The position numbers were made by a program, and so were the translations under genes. DNA of 64,000 bases from the NCBI GenBank assembly GCA_965205735.1, contig OZ242179.1, forward strand, positions 2,852,001 through 2,916,000. Reading direction: 5' to 3'. Shown in pieces: positions 25,031 to 32,867 of the stretch. The DNA comes from VXNE01 sp965205735. GTDB lineage: Bacteria; Pseudomonadota; Gammaproteobacteria; Pseudomonadales; Azotimanducaceae. The notes under the pieces are model-generated. The model saw nothing but the letters and a program-made list of their open reading frames with translations. It was not told the DNA's origin and ran no database searches. Numbering within the stretch: the first letter of the stretch is position 1; every line of letters begins with the position of its first letter.

Positions 25031-25630
25031 CTACGGGCCGCCCCCGAACAGCGTCCCGAACAATCCCGGCAAGAGATAGTGCTGCAGCAACCCGATTACG
25101 AGAAACACGATCAGGGGAGACAGGTCGAGACCGCCCATCACCGGCAACAATCGGCGCGCCGGTGCGAGCACCGGCTCACAGATATCGCGCAGGAGCGATG
25201 TGACCGGATTGTAAGTGGTGGGCGTAAGAAAGGAGATGATGATCATCGCGAAGATGGCGATCCAATAGAAATACAGGAACAGATCGAACGTCCGGTAGAC
25301 ACCGGCGACCACGGCACCCAGGACAAGCCCCAGGGATTGCAACAATTCCACAACGACGGCGTTGTGGTAGCGCCCGGTCATGGCGGCAACACCACCGATG
25401 GTCGCTGCGCACGTCACCCAGGTGGCGAGGAAAGCGGCGAGATCGAGATTCTTGTAGGTTGGTATGATCTTCCTCAAGGGATTCAGCACCGGATCGGTGT
25501 ACCGGACAATGCCCTGGGAAATGGGGTTGAAGAAGTCCGCGTGCGTTGCTTGCAGAATGAAGCGCACGAGGAAGAGCACCGAGACGGCGCTCAACAAGTA
25601 TTGAATGATGAAGGCAATCGGATCGCCCAT
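25031..25630 (-). CDS. YggT family integral membrane protein
   Basis: A 199-residue protein with two YGGT repeats: residues 5-75 (LLSAVSVLFLVRFILQATHA, NPLRKIIP) and 105-190 (WIAIFAMIIISFLTP, EPVLAPARRLLP, GGLDLSPLIVFLVIGLL). Each repeat has a pair of membrane helices with a conserved P-x-R-x-x-x-P turn between. Function is not established; proteins of this group are linked to osmotic tolerance or membrane protein organisation. It follows proC by 11 bases in the standard yggS-proC-yggT order. Confidence 0.9.
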   Translation of the reverse strand: MGDPIAFIIQYLLSAVSVLFLVRFILQATHADFFNPISQGIVRYTDPVLNPLRKIIPTYKNLDLAAFLATWVTCAATIGGVAAMTGRYHNAVVVELLQSLGLVLGAVVAGVYRTFDLFLYFYWIAIFAMIIISFLTPTTYNPVTSLLRDICEPVLAPARRLLPVMGGLDLSPLIVFLVIGLLQHYLLPGLFGTLFGGGP

Positions 25631-25641
25631 ATTTCCCGCCG

Positions 25642-26463
25642 TTAGTTGCCGAACTCTTCCGCGAGCTCTCGCGACCGCTGGCAGGCGGCCTGGATCGCCC
25701 TTTTGAACTTCGCCCGCACCCGGGCTGACTCAAGTATAGATATGGCGCGTTCCGTCGTGCCACCCGGAGAGGTCACACGGTCGCGCAGAACTCGGGGCCC
25801 GACACTATCGGCTTCGGCCATGCGAGCGGCGCCCAGCACCGTGGCGGTCGCGAGCCGCTCGGCGATAGCCGCATCGATACCGAGTTCGACGCCGGCTTCG
25901 ATCATGCCTTCGATCAGGTAGAACGCGTAGGCTGGCCCGCTGCCGGACAGGGCCGTCACCGCGTGCAGACTGTCCTCATCGTCGAACCACACAACTTGGC
26001 CGGCTGCGGACAGAATCCTCTCGGCCAAGGCCCTCATGCCGGGGTCGACGAAGCGATTCGCGGTCAGTCCGGATATGCCCGCCCCCAACAACGCTGGCGT
26101 GTTCGGCATGCATCTCACGATCGGTTGTTTCGCCGAGGTCCAACGGGCGATCGCCTCGATGGGCACGCCCGCTGCGATGGATATGACGAGTTGGCGGACG
26201 GTCAGGGGAAGTGCTGCGACAACCTCCCGCATGACCTGAGGCTTCACGGCCAGCACCACGGCGTCTGCGCAATCGACCGCGACCGCATTGGCTTGTGTGG
26301 TCGATACGCCATCGAAACGGGCGAGCTGGGCCGGTATCGGGTCGGCGACGACGATTTCGAGCCGGGTGCCCGGCATGCCCCCCTCCGGGTCGCTTGCCGC
26401 GCGCAAACCGCCAACGAGGGCGAACGCCATGTTGCCGCCGCCGATGAAAGCGATACGTTTCAC
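25642..26463 (-). CDS. proC: Pyrroline-5-carboxylate reductase
   Basis: Last step of proline synthesis: NAD(P)H-dependent reduction of pyrroline-5-carboxylate. 273 residues with IAFIGGGNMAFALVGGL (dinucleotide binding), VVLAVKPQVM, IVRCMPNTPALLGAGISG, VTALSGSGPAYAFYLIE and the signature RDRVTSPGGTTERAISIL. The GTG 26463 start overlaps the yggS stop (GTGA) and puts the Rossmann motif at residue 4. A longer start upstream would lie inside yggS. Confidence 0.95.
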   Translation of the reverse strand: MKRIAFIGGGNMAFALVGGLRAASDPEGGMPGTRLEIVVADPIPAQLARFDGVSTTQANAVAVDCADAVVLAVKPQVMREVVAALPLTVRQLVISIAAGVPIEAIARWTSAKQPIVRCMPNTPALLGAGISGLTANRFVDPGMRALAERILSAAGQVVWFDDEDSLHAVTALSGSGPAYAFYLIEGMIEAGVELGIDAAIAERLATATVLGAARMAEADSVGPRVLRDRVTSPGGTTERAISILESARVRAKFKRAIQAACQRSRELAEEFGN

Positions 26464-27155
26464 GCGCCCCTCGGTCCGAAGATTGCCGTGCCAATGCGCA
26501 CGCAGGTGGCGCCTTCCTCGATGGCCACGCCAAAGTCGCCGCTCATGCCCATGGACAGCGTGTCCCAATGGAGCCCGCCGAGCGCTCGGTGGCGGTCGAA
26601 CAATTCGGCTGTCAGCGAAAAACTGTCGCGCATCGATTGCATGTCCTCCTCGGGCGCCGGTATGGCCATCAATCCCCGCAGTCGCAGGTGTTCGAGGCGG
26701 CGTATCGTATCGATGAATTCGCCGACGGCGTTCGGTGCGATGCCGGATTTCTGCGGCTCGTCATCGATATTGACTTCAATACAGACATCAAGCGGAGTCA
26801 GTCCCGCGCGGCTGGAGTTTAGTCGTTCGGCGATCCGCTTGCGATCAATGGTATGCACCCAATGAAAGTTTCGCGCAATATCGCGCGTCTTGTTCGACTG
26901 CACGGCGCCGATGAAGTGCCAGGTGATATCGCGCCCGGCGAGAGACCGCAGCTTGGGCAACGCTTCCTGCAGGTAGTTTTCGCCGAAGTGCCGGACGCCG
27001 ACATCGGCGGCTGCCGCGATCTCTTCGGCCGAGCGCGTTTTGGACACGGCAAGCAGGCATACGTCGGTACACGATCGGCCCGCGCGCAACGCCGCGCGCG
27101 CGATGGCGTGCTGAACGCAGGCGACTGAGTACTTGATCGATGGTCTAGCCCGCAT
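26460..27155 (-). CDS. YggS/PLPBP family pyridoxal-phosphate homeostasis protein
   Basis: 231 residues, single-domain alanine-racemase-like barrel. CLLAVSKTRSAEEI carries the PLP Lys, then VRHFGENYLQEALPK, ITWHFIGAVQSNKTRDIA, and the phosphate-binding end LSMGMSGDFGVAIEEGATCVRIGTAIFG. It buffers PLP and affects amino-acid pools. The ATG at 27155 lies inside interspersed repeat copy D, so the repeat appears to provide the first codons (MRARPS); no other start near the family's usual N-terminus was found. It is coupled to proC. Confidence 0.9.
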   Translation of the reverse strand: MRARPSIKYSVACVQHAIARAALRAGRSCTDVCLLAVSKTRSAEEIAAAADVGVRHFGENYLQEALPKLRSLAGRDITWHFIGAVQSNKTRDIARNFHWVHTIDRKRIAERLNSSRAGLTPLDVCIEVNIDDEPQKSGIAPNAVGEFIDTIRRLEHLRLRGLMAIPAPEEDMQSMRDSFSLTAELFDRHRALGGLHWDTLSMGMSGDFGVAIEEGATCVRIGTAIFGPRGA

Positions 27156-27176
27156 ATCTCACGAAGCCGCTAGTTG
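27146..27176 (+). repeat. Interspersed repeat copy D (yggS-pilT intergenic)
   Basis: TAGCCCGCATATCTCACG then AAGCCGCTAGTTG, nearly identical to copies B and C. Its complementary strand contains the ATG used by yggS. Confidence 0.65.
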
Positions 27177-27309
27177 AGTGACTGGAGGTCAGACGCAATT
27201 TAAGCACCAGCCGCGCGCGATTGCAGAGTTTGTCCATATGCCTCGCGGCCTCGGCGGCGGATACTTCGCTGGTCGAAGGGCATTTGCGGCAACTCGAGCA
27301 TTCGCGAGC

Positions 27310-28344
27310 GTGGAAATCATCGATCTCCTTTCCCGTGCCATCGCTGTTGGCGCCTCGGATCTGCATCTGTCCGCAGGACTGTCTCCCATGGTCCGCGTCG
27401 ACGGCGAATTGCAGCGCCTGAACGAAGAGTCCGTTCCCGACCGGGGAATCCGCGCAATGCTCGGCGAGGTCATGAACCGGGAGTGTCGCGAGGCGTTCGA
27501 AAAGTCCCTCGAAACGGACTTCGCATTCGAAGCGGGTGACATCGGACGTTTTCGCGTCAACGCGTACCACCACAACCGCGGCGCGGGCGCCGCATTTCGT
27601 GTGATCCCCTCGAAGATCCCGACGATGGACGAACTGAACCTGGCGCCGGTTTTCAAGGAGATCGCCATGGCGCCTCGGGGTCTGGTGTTGGTCACCGGTC
27701 CGACCGGCTCCGGCAAGAGCACGACGCTGGCGGCGATGATCGACTGTATCAACGAAAATCGCCGGGAACACATCCTCAGCATCGAGGATCCGATCGAGTT
27801 CGTGCATGCCAGCCGCTCATGCCTCGTCACCCAGCGCGAAGTGCACCGCGACACCACGGGTTTCAACGCGGCGTTGCGCGCAGCACTCCGGGAAGACCCC
27901 GACATCATTCTGGTGGGCGAGATGCGCGACGTGGAAACGATCGGGCTGGCACTGACCGCGGCGGAAACCGGACACTTGGTATTCGGCACCCTGCATACCG
28001 CGTCTGCGGCCAAGACCGTCGATCGCATCGTCGACGCCTTTCCGGCAGGGGAAAAGAACATGGTCCGCTCCGCGTTGTCGGAGTCGCTTCATGCCGTTAT
28101 TGCGCAGACGTTGCTCAAGGCGAGGAGCGGCGGTCGCGTAGCCGCCTTTGAGGTGATGCTGGCGACGCCGGCGATACGCAACCTGATTCGGGAAGACAAG
28201 ACGGCGCAAATGGTTTCGGTAGTGCAGACCGGCGCGGCTGTCGGCATGCAGACGCTGGATCAATGCCTTCGCGGCCTCGTGCAGCGGGGAATCGTGTCAC
28301 GAGAAGCGGCGCGCGCGAAGGCGCGGATACCGGAGGATATCTGA
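27310..28344 (+). CDS. pilT: Type IV pilus retraction ATPase PilT
   Basis: Hexameric motor that depolymerises type IV pili for twitching. From GTG 27310 the protein is 344 residues, the usual PilT length, and begins VEIIDLLSRAIAVGASDLHLS as the family does. Walker A is GPTGSGKSTTLAAM, the Asp box SIEDPIEF, Walker B ILVGEMRDVETI, the His box TGHLVFGTLHTASA. The retraction-specific AIRNLIRE motif is present (TPAIRNLIREDK). The longer frame from 27178 would add 44 residues not typical of PilT. It is divergent from yggS as in Pseudomonas, but pilU does not follow; an ATPase/PIN cassette does. Confidence 0.94.
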   Translation: MEIIDLLSRAIAVGASDLHLSAGLSPMVRVDGELQRLNEESVPDRGIRAMLGEVMNRECREAFEKSLETDFAFEAGDIGRFRVNAYHHNRGAGAAFRVIPSKIPTMDELNLAPVFKEIAMAPRGLVLVTGPTGSGKSTTLAAMIDCINENRREHILSIEDPIEFVHASRSCLVTQREVHRDTTGFNAALRAALREDPDIILVGEMRDVETIGLALTAAETGHLVFGTLHTASAAKTVDRIVDAFPAGEKNMVRSALSESLHAVIAQTLLKARSGGRVAAFEVMLATPAIRNLIREDKTAQMVSVVQTGAAVGMQTLDQCLRGLVQRGIVSREAARAKARIPEDI

Positions 28345-28376
28345 CTGGCAGCGCGTGAAAAACGGGGCAAAATGTT

Positions 28377-28431
28377 GTGTGAAAAAACGTGCGCACATGG
28401 TTTGAGATATTCAAACTGGAGTTTGATTTTC
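28377..28431 (+). repeat. Left inverted repeat of the ATPase/PIN cassette
   Basis: Outer block 28377-28398 reads GTGTGAAAAAACGTGCGC then ACAT; inner block 28411-28431 reads TCAAACTGGAGTTTGA then TTTTC and is itself palindromic (CAAACT-GG-AGTTTG). Both blocks return in inverted order at 30417-30480. Confidence 0.75.
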
Positions 28432-28569
28432 TGGGGGACCTAACCGGTCAAGGCGACGTCTCGTTGTCGGAGGCGCGACTTTGAATCTGATGTCGAGCCG
28501 TCATTGTCACGCAACAATGTCGATTATGATAGAAAGAGCCTAGACCGCCCGCGCGGAGCTTGGTCAGAG

Positions 28570-29876
28570 ATGGACGAGATTACACTTCGCGACTTCCGTT
28601 GCTTCCACGGCGAGCAAACCGCGCGTCTGGCACCGCTAACTTTGGTCGTAGGAGAAAACAGTACAGGGAAGACCTCCTTCATGGCCATGATCCGCGCCCT
28701 GTGGGAAATCGCGTACAACCACTCTGTCCCCGACTTCAAGGAAGAGCCGTACGATTTGGGCAGTTTCGCCGAAATCGCGCACCATCGGGGTGGCCGAGGT
28801 GCTCGCGCGGACAGCTTCGAGGCCGGCTTCCACATCGGCAAGAGGGAGGCCTCCGACCACGAACCATATTCGTTCAACGTTACCTTTAGGCAACTGGGTA
28901 CGGCACCCATGCCCGTGATTCGTTGTGCGCGTGCCACGTCCGTCTCGGTGCAAGCTGAGCAGATGAACGGCTCGGTAAGGTTCACGGCCACCACCGCCAA
29001 CGGCAGTTGGGAGGACGACTTCAGAGTTCCCTGGGGGGGAGGCTCGGATGAGACTTCGCTTGTTCCCATGTACTGGTTGGGAATGGCGCGGCAAAGAGAA
29101 GAAGGGCGCGATGGAGACGACCAGCCGAGCAACGAGGATCTGAACGCCATTCGGAGACTCCTGGACTTCAGCTTCCGCCACGTTGGGGTGGGGCCATTCG
29201 CCAGCGCCCCAGTCCGTTCAAGACCACGTCGCACGTATGACCCAGCCCGGCCGGCACGCGATCCTGAAGGGGATTATGTGCCCATGTACTTGGCATACCT
29301 TTTCCGACATCAAAACAAGAGGGAATGGAATGCGCTCAAGGAGCGGCTCGAGGCTTTCGGCAGTGCTGCAGGGCTATTCGATGAACTTTCCATCAAATCG
29401 CTCGGTGTGCGCGAAAGCGAACCGTTTCAGGTCCAGGTCAGGAAACGCGGCAATCGAGCAAAAGGCCCTTGGCGGAATCTCATAGACGTCGGCTATGGCG
29501 TGAGTCAGGTGTTGCCGCTGATTACGGAACTACTCCGTAGCGACGCACCTTCGACCTTTCTTCTGCAGCAGCCCGACGTTCATCTACACCCAAGCGCACA
29601 AGCGGCTTTGGGAACGCTGTTCTGCGAGGTGGCGAAGGATCACAGTTGATCGTGGAGACGCACAGCGATCATTTGATCAATCGTGTCTGCATGGACATAC
29701 GCGACGGGGTTGGACCGCTGAAGCCGCAGGATATTTCCATACTATATTTCGAGCGCCAGGAGCTTGAAGTGCGCATCCATTCCTTGCGCATCGATCAGGA
29801 CGGGAACGTAATGCAAGCGCCGCCTAGCTATGGTCGATTTTTCATGGAGGAGGTTGACAGGTCCCTGAGGTACTAG
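28570..29876 (+). CDS. AAA/OLD-like ATPase (DUF3696-type C-terminus), frame-interrupted
   Basis: SMC/ABC-like AAA ATPase of the kind found in phage-defence and toxin modules. From ATG 28570: ITLRDFRCFHGEQT, LVVGENSTGKTSFMAM (Walker A, 28-35), then late GYGVSQVLPLITELL and FLLQQPDVHLHPSAQAALG (signature/Walker B). The frame stops at TGA 29647-29649. The missing end, SQLIVETHSDHLINRV (switch His region) and DISILYFERQ, continues in the frame ending TAG 29874-29876. One extra G in the run near 29638 would restore a single protein of about 435 residues. This could be a mutation, a sequencing slip or a programmed shift. It overlaps the PIN gene start by one base. Confidence 0.8.
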
Positions 29877-30439
29877 TGTGCGCAATCATTGACGCCGATG
29901 TCGTTGCCGAAGCCTTTGGCCGCAACCAAACTCCGGCCGGCCAAGCTTTCCGCTACTCGGTAGACCGCAAAGGCTTGCGACTTATCGCAGGTGGCGAGTT
30001 ACTCGACGAACTCGACAAACACCAGAACTTCAGAACATGGCGTGCGGTTGCCCGTCAGTATGGCCGTGTACAGATCATCGGACGAGGGATCGTCGAACCA
30101 CTCGCGAACCAGCTTCGGTCGTCAAATTCCTGCGTTTCAAACGACGCGCATGTGATTGCGCTCGCTCAAGTTAGCGGAGCTCGCCTGCTGTTCAGCAACG
30201 ACAAACCACTGCACCAGGACTTCAAGGACAAGCGGTTGATTGAGGATCCGCGGGGAAGGTCTTCTCCACGAACGAGGATACGTCGGTTACGCGAACTCAC
30301 CGGCGACTTCTCAACGACTCATCGCTGTGTATCGTGGCGCCGTAGGGTCAGACTGAGCGAGCCGGGGGAAGCGACTCGATCGATGCAGATAATCTTCCAC
30401 AACTCGCCAAAACCCGGAAAAACTCAAACGCCAGTTTGA
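29876..30439 (+). CDS. PIN-domain nuclease partner of the ATPase, C-terminus probably frameshifted
   Basis: GTG 29876 shares a base with the ATPase stop. The protein starts MCAIIDADVVAEAF (first PIN Asp) and holds SNDAHVIALAQVSGARLLFSND (central acidic residues), a PIN-like RNase fold. As read it runs 187 residues with an Arg-rich, low-quality tail. If one G is added to the run of four at about 30254, the sequence instead continues RGKVFSTNEDTSVTRTHRRL and stops at TAG 30343-30345, giving about 156 residues with a family-like PRGKV ending. It is likely the toxic nuclease, controlled by the adjacent ATPase; that role is inferred from gene pairing. Confidence 0.7.
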   Translation: MCAIIDADVVAEAFGRNQTPAGQAFRYSVDRKGLRLIAGGELLDELDKHQNFRTWRAVARQYGRVQIIGRGIVEPLANQLRSSNSCVSNDAHVIALAQVSGARLLFSNDKPLHQDFKDKRLIEDPRGRSSPRTRIRRLRELTGDFSTTHRCVSWRRRVRLSEPGEATRSMQIIFHNSPKPGKTQTPV

Positions 30440-30480
30440 CTTTTGGATTCCGGTCCAAAATGTGCGCAGGTTTTTTCACA
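30417..30480 (-). repeat. Right inverted repeat of the ATPase/PIN cassette
   Basis: On the minus strand the outer block reads TGTGAAAAAACCTGCGCACA then TTTTGG, and the inner block GTCAAACTGGCGTTTGAG then TTTTTC. It differs from the left copy by few bases in both blocks, but the spacing between them is longer. Confidence 0.75.
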
Positions 30481-30518
30481 TTCCTCTACCCTGACCGTTC
30501 AATGCCGCGCCGTGAACG

Positions 30519-31433
30519 TTACCGCTCGGAGTCCGCGAGCAGGAACTCGAGCAGCGCCTTTTGCGAATGCAGTCGATTACCGGCCTCCGTGAACACGACG
30601 GATCGGGGGTCTTCGAACAGGTCGTCGCTGACTTCCTCGCCTCTATGCGCCGGCAGGCAGTGCATGAAGATCGCGTCTTTGTTGGCGAAATCCAGCAGCG
30701 TCGGGCTCACCTGGTAGCCGTCGAAGGTATTCCGGCGTGCTTCGGCCTCTTCGTCGTGCCCCATGGAAGACCAGACGTCGGTAACGACGAGATCGGCGTT
30801 TTCCACGGCGGCGCGCGGACTCTCTACCAACTCCGCGTTGTCGGTGTCGGTGAGCAGGTCGTTATCCGGCCGATGGGATTCGGGTGCGGCAATCTTCAGA
30901 CGAAAACGGAACTGCCTGGCAGCATTGATGTAGGAGTGGCACATATTGTGGCCGTCGCCGACGAAGGCGACCGTGCGTCCTTCAATGGTTTGCCCGCGCA
31001 CCTCCTCGTAGGTTTGCATGTCGGCGAGCAACTGGCACGGGTGGAAACGGGCGGTCATGCCGTTGATGACGGGCACGCTCGACGCGCGCGCGAACGCCGT
31101 GACATCGTCGTGGCTGAAGGTCCGGATCATCACGGCGTCGACCATTTCGGAAAGCACACGTGCCGTGTCTTCGACAGGTTCTCCCCGCCCTATCTGGGAA
31201 TCTTGCGGGCCGAGGTTGATGGCGTGTCCCCCGAGTTGGTGCATGGCAGTTTCGAATGCCACCCTGGTGCGGGTCGAACTGAGCCCGAAGACCATGGCGA
31301 GAGTCTTGCCCTTCAGGGGCCGCGACGCGGTGCCGGCCGCGTGGAGACGTTTCAGTTCCGCGCCGCGCGAAACGATCCGGCCGAGCTCTTCGGGACTGAA
31401 ATCCCTTAAGGTCAGGAAATGTCGCGCTTGCAT
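30519..31433 (-). CDS. argF: Ornithine carbamoyltransferase
   Basis: Makes citrulline from ornithine and carbamoyl phosphate in arginine synthesis. 304 residues with SSTRTRVAFE (carbamoyl-phosphate loop), RTFSHDDV, FHPCQLLAD (HPxQ), FVGDGHNMCHS, TDVWSSMG (ornithine loop) and MHCLPAHRGEE. All catalytic segments are in place. It starts four bases after argD and is surely co-transcribed with it. The right end of the inserted ATPase/PIN cassette lies 39 bases beyond its stop. Confidence 0.95.
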   Translation of the reverse strand: MQARHFLTLRDFSPEELGRIVSRGAELKRLHAAGTASRPLKGKTLAMVFGLSSTRTRVAFETAMHQLGGHAINLGPQDSQIGRGEPVEDTARVLSEMVDAVMIRTFSHDDVTAFARASSVPVINGMTARFHPCQLLADMQTYEEVRGQTIEGRTVAFVGDGHNMCHSYINAARQFRFRLKIAAPESHRPDNDLLTDTDNAELVESPRAAVENADLVVTDVWSSMGHDEEAEARRNTFDGYQVSPTLLDFANKDAIFMHCLPAHRGEEVSDDLFEDPRSVVFTEAGNRLHSQKALLEFLLADSER

Positions 31434-31437
31434 GGCC

Positions 31438-32601
31438 TCATGCCATTGCTTTGACGAGACGGACGACGGTGGTGACGATCTGGTCCGCTTCGTCGTCGGA
31501 GAGGATCAACGGTGGCAGCAGGCGGACGACGGTTTCCGCGGCGACGTTCAGAATTAGACCGGCCTTCATCGCGTCCGTCACCATGTTCGCGCACGGTCGA
31601 TCAAGCTCGACGGCCAGCAGGAGTCCCTTGCCGCGGATGTCCTTTACGATGTTGCTGCCCGTGAGACCCTTGCGCAGCCCGGCAAGCATGCGCTCGCCGA
31701 GTTCGTCGGCGCGGTCGATCAATCCACCTTCGAGTTCGTCGAGAACTGCATTCGCCGCCGCGCAGACCAGTGGGTTGCCGCCAAAGGTGGAGCCGTGGGT
31801 GCCGGCGACCAGCATTTCGGACGCGGTGCCGCGAGCGAGGCAGGCGCCGATGGGTACGCCGTTTCCCAGCCCCTTTGCGGTGGTGACCACATCGGGAAGG
31901 ATGTCGCTGTGTTGATAGCAGAAAAACTTGCCTGATCGGCCGTTTCCCGTCTGTACCTCGTCGAGAATCAGCAGCCAGTTGTTGGCATCACACAACGCTC
32001 GCAGGCGCGTCAGGTAGTCATCCTCGGGGATGTGAATGCCGCCCTCGCCGAGGATCGGTTCCACCATGACGGCGACGACGTTGTCGTCGTTCTCCGCAAT
32101 CCTGCGCACCGCGTCGATATCGTTGAACGGCGCGCGGACGAAGCCGCCGAGCAACGGCTCGAAACCGGCGTGGACCTTGCGGTTGCCGGTGGCCGTGAGC
32201 GTGGCCATCGTGCGGCCGTGGAAACTGTTGTCCATCACGACAGTGTGCGGAACGGCGATGCCGCGGTCGTGACCGTATAGTCGAGCGATCTTTATGGCCG
32301 CCTCGTTCGCTTCCGCCCCGGAGTTGCCGAAGAAGACATTGTCCATGCCGGAGAGCGTGGTCAGCCGCCGGGCAAGTTTTTCCTGACCCGCGATGCCATA
32401 GAGGTTCGAAGTGTGGATCAGCGTGCGCGCCTGTTCGGCGATGGCCTCGGTGACGTGGGGATGCGCGTGGCCGAGACCGGTGACAGCGAGTCCGCACAGC
32501 GCGTCGATGTATTCCTTGCCCGCGTCGTCGTAAAGGCGCGTCCCGCGCCCCCGAGCGAATGTTACGGGTAGACGATTGTAGGTCGGCATGATGCTGGTCA
32601 T
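31438..32601 (-). CDS. argD: Acetylornithine aminotransferase
   Basis: PLP-dependent class III transaminase of arginine synthesis (may also act in lysine synthesis). 387 residues: TYNRLPVTFARGRGTRLYD at the N-terminus, FFGNSGAEANEAAIKIAR, FHGRTMATLTATG, EPILGEGGIH, LLILDEVQTGNGRSG, TTAKGLGNGVPIGA (PLP Lys) and GTHGSTFGGNPL. ATG 32601 was preferred over a start 26 codons upstream because the family begins at this position. It forms an argD-argF operon. Confidence 0.94.
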   Translation of the reverse strand: MTSIMPTYNRLPVTFARGRGTRLYDDAGKEYIDALCGLAVTGLGHAHPHVTEAIAEQARTLIHTSNLYGIAGQEKLARRLTTLSGMDNVFFGNSGAEANEAAIKIARLYGHDRGIAVPHTVVMDNSFHGRTMATLTATGNRKVHAGFEPLLGGFVRAPFNDIDAVRRIAENDDNVVAVMVEPILGEGGIHIPEDDYLTRLRALCDANNWLLILDEVQTGNGRSGKFFCYQHSDILPDVVTTAKGLGNGVPIGACLARGTASEMLVAGTHGSTFGGNPLVCAAANAVLDELEGGLIDRADELGERMLAGLRKGLTGSNIVKDIRGKGLLLAVELDRPCANMVTDAMKAGLILNVAAETVVRLLPPLILSDDEADQIVTTVVRLVKAMA

Positions 32602-32867
32602 GGATATGCCCTTTGGTTGCAAGTGCCGCGCAATCGACGCCAAGCCTGTGGCGTAAGCCCTGCGCGGGGCAAGAAACAAAGCGGGCAGCCATCATGCTGC
32701 CCTCCAAACAAGCATCCTAGCAGCGATTTGCGCCAGTTCAAGCATGGGGTGAGAGAGCGACGCAAACCGGGGGCTGAAAGCGCCGCCGAATTGACCGGGC
32801 TTGCCACCGTCGATCCGAATCCGACAGACTTGCCGCGCAACCTCGCCATTGAACAGGAACGCTCCGC

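Larger units (their letters stand above)
28377..30480. mobile_element. Inverted-repeat-bounded ATPase/PIN cassette
   Basis: A 2.1-kb insertion between pilT and argF bounded by two-block inverted repeats and carrying only the ATPase and PIN genes. There is no transposase, so it would have to be moved in trans. It sits where pilU is found in the Pseudomonas-type gene order. No target-site duplication could be recognised. Confidence 0.6.

Noticed and set aside
27178..27309. 44-codon N-terminal extension of PilT
   Set aside because: Starting at GTG 27310 gives the typical 344 residues and the standard N-terminus; the extension has no family match.
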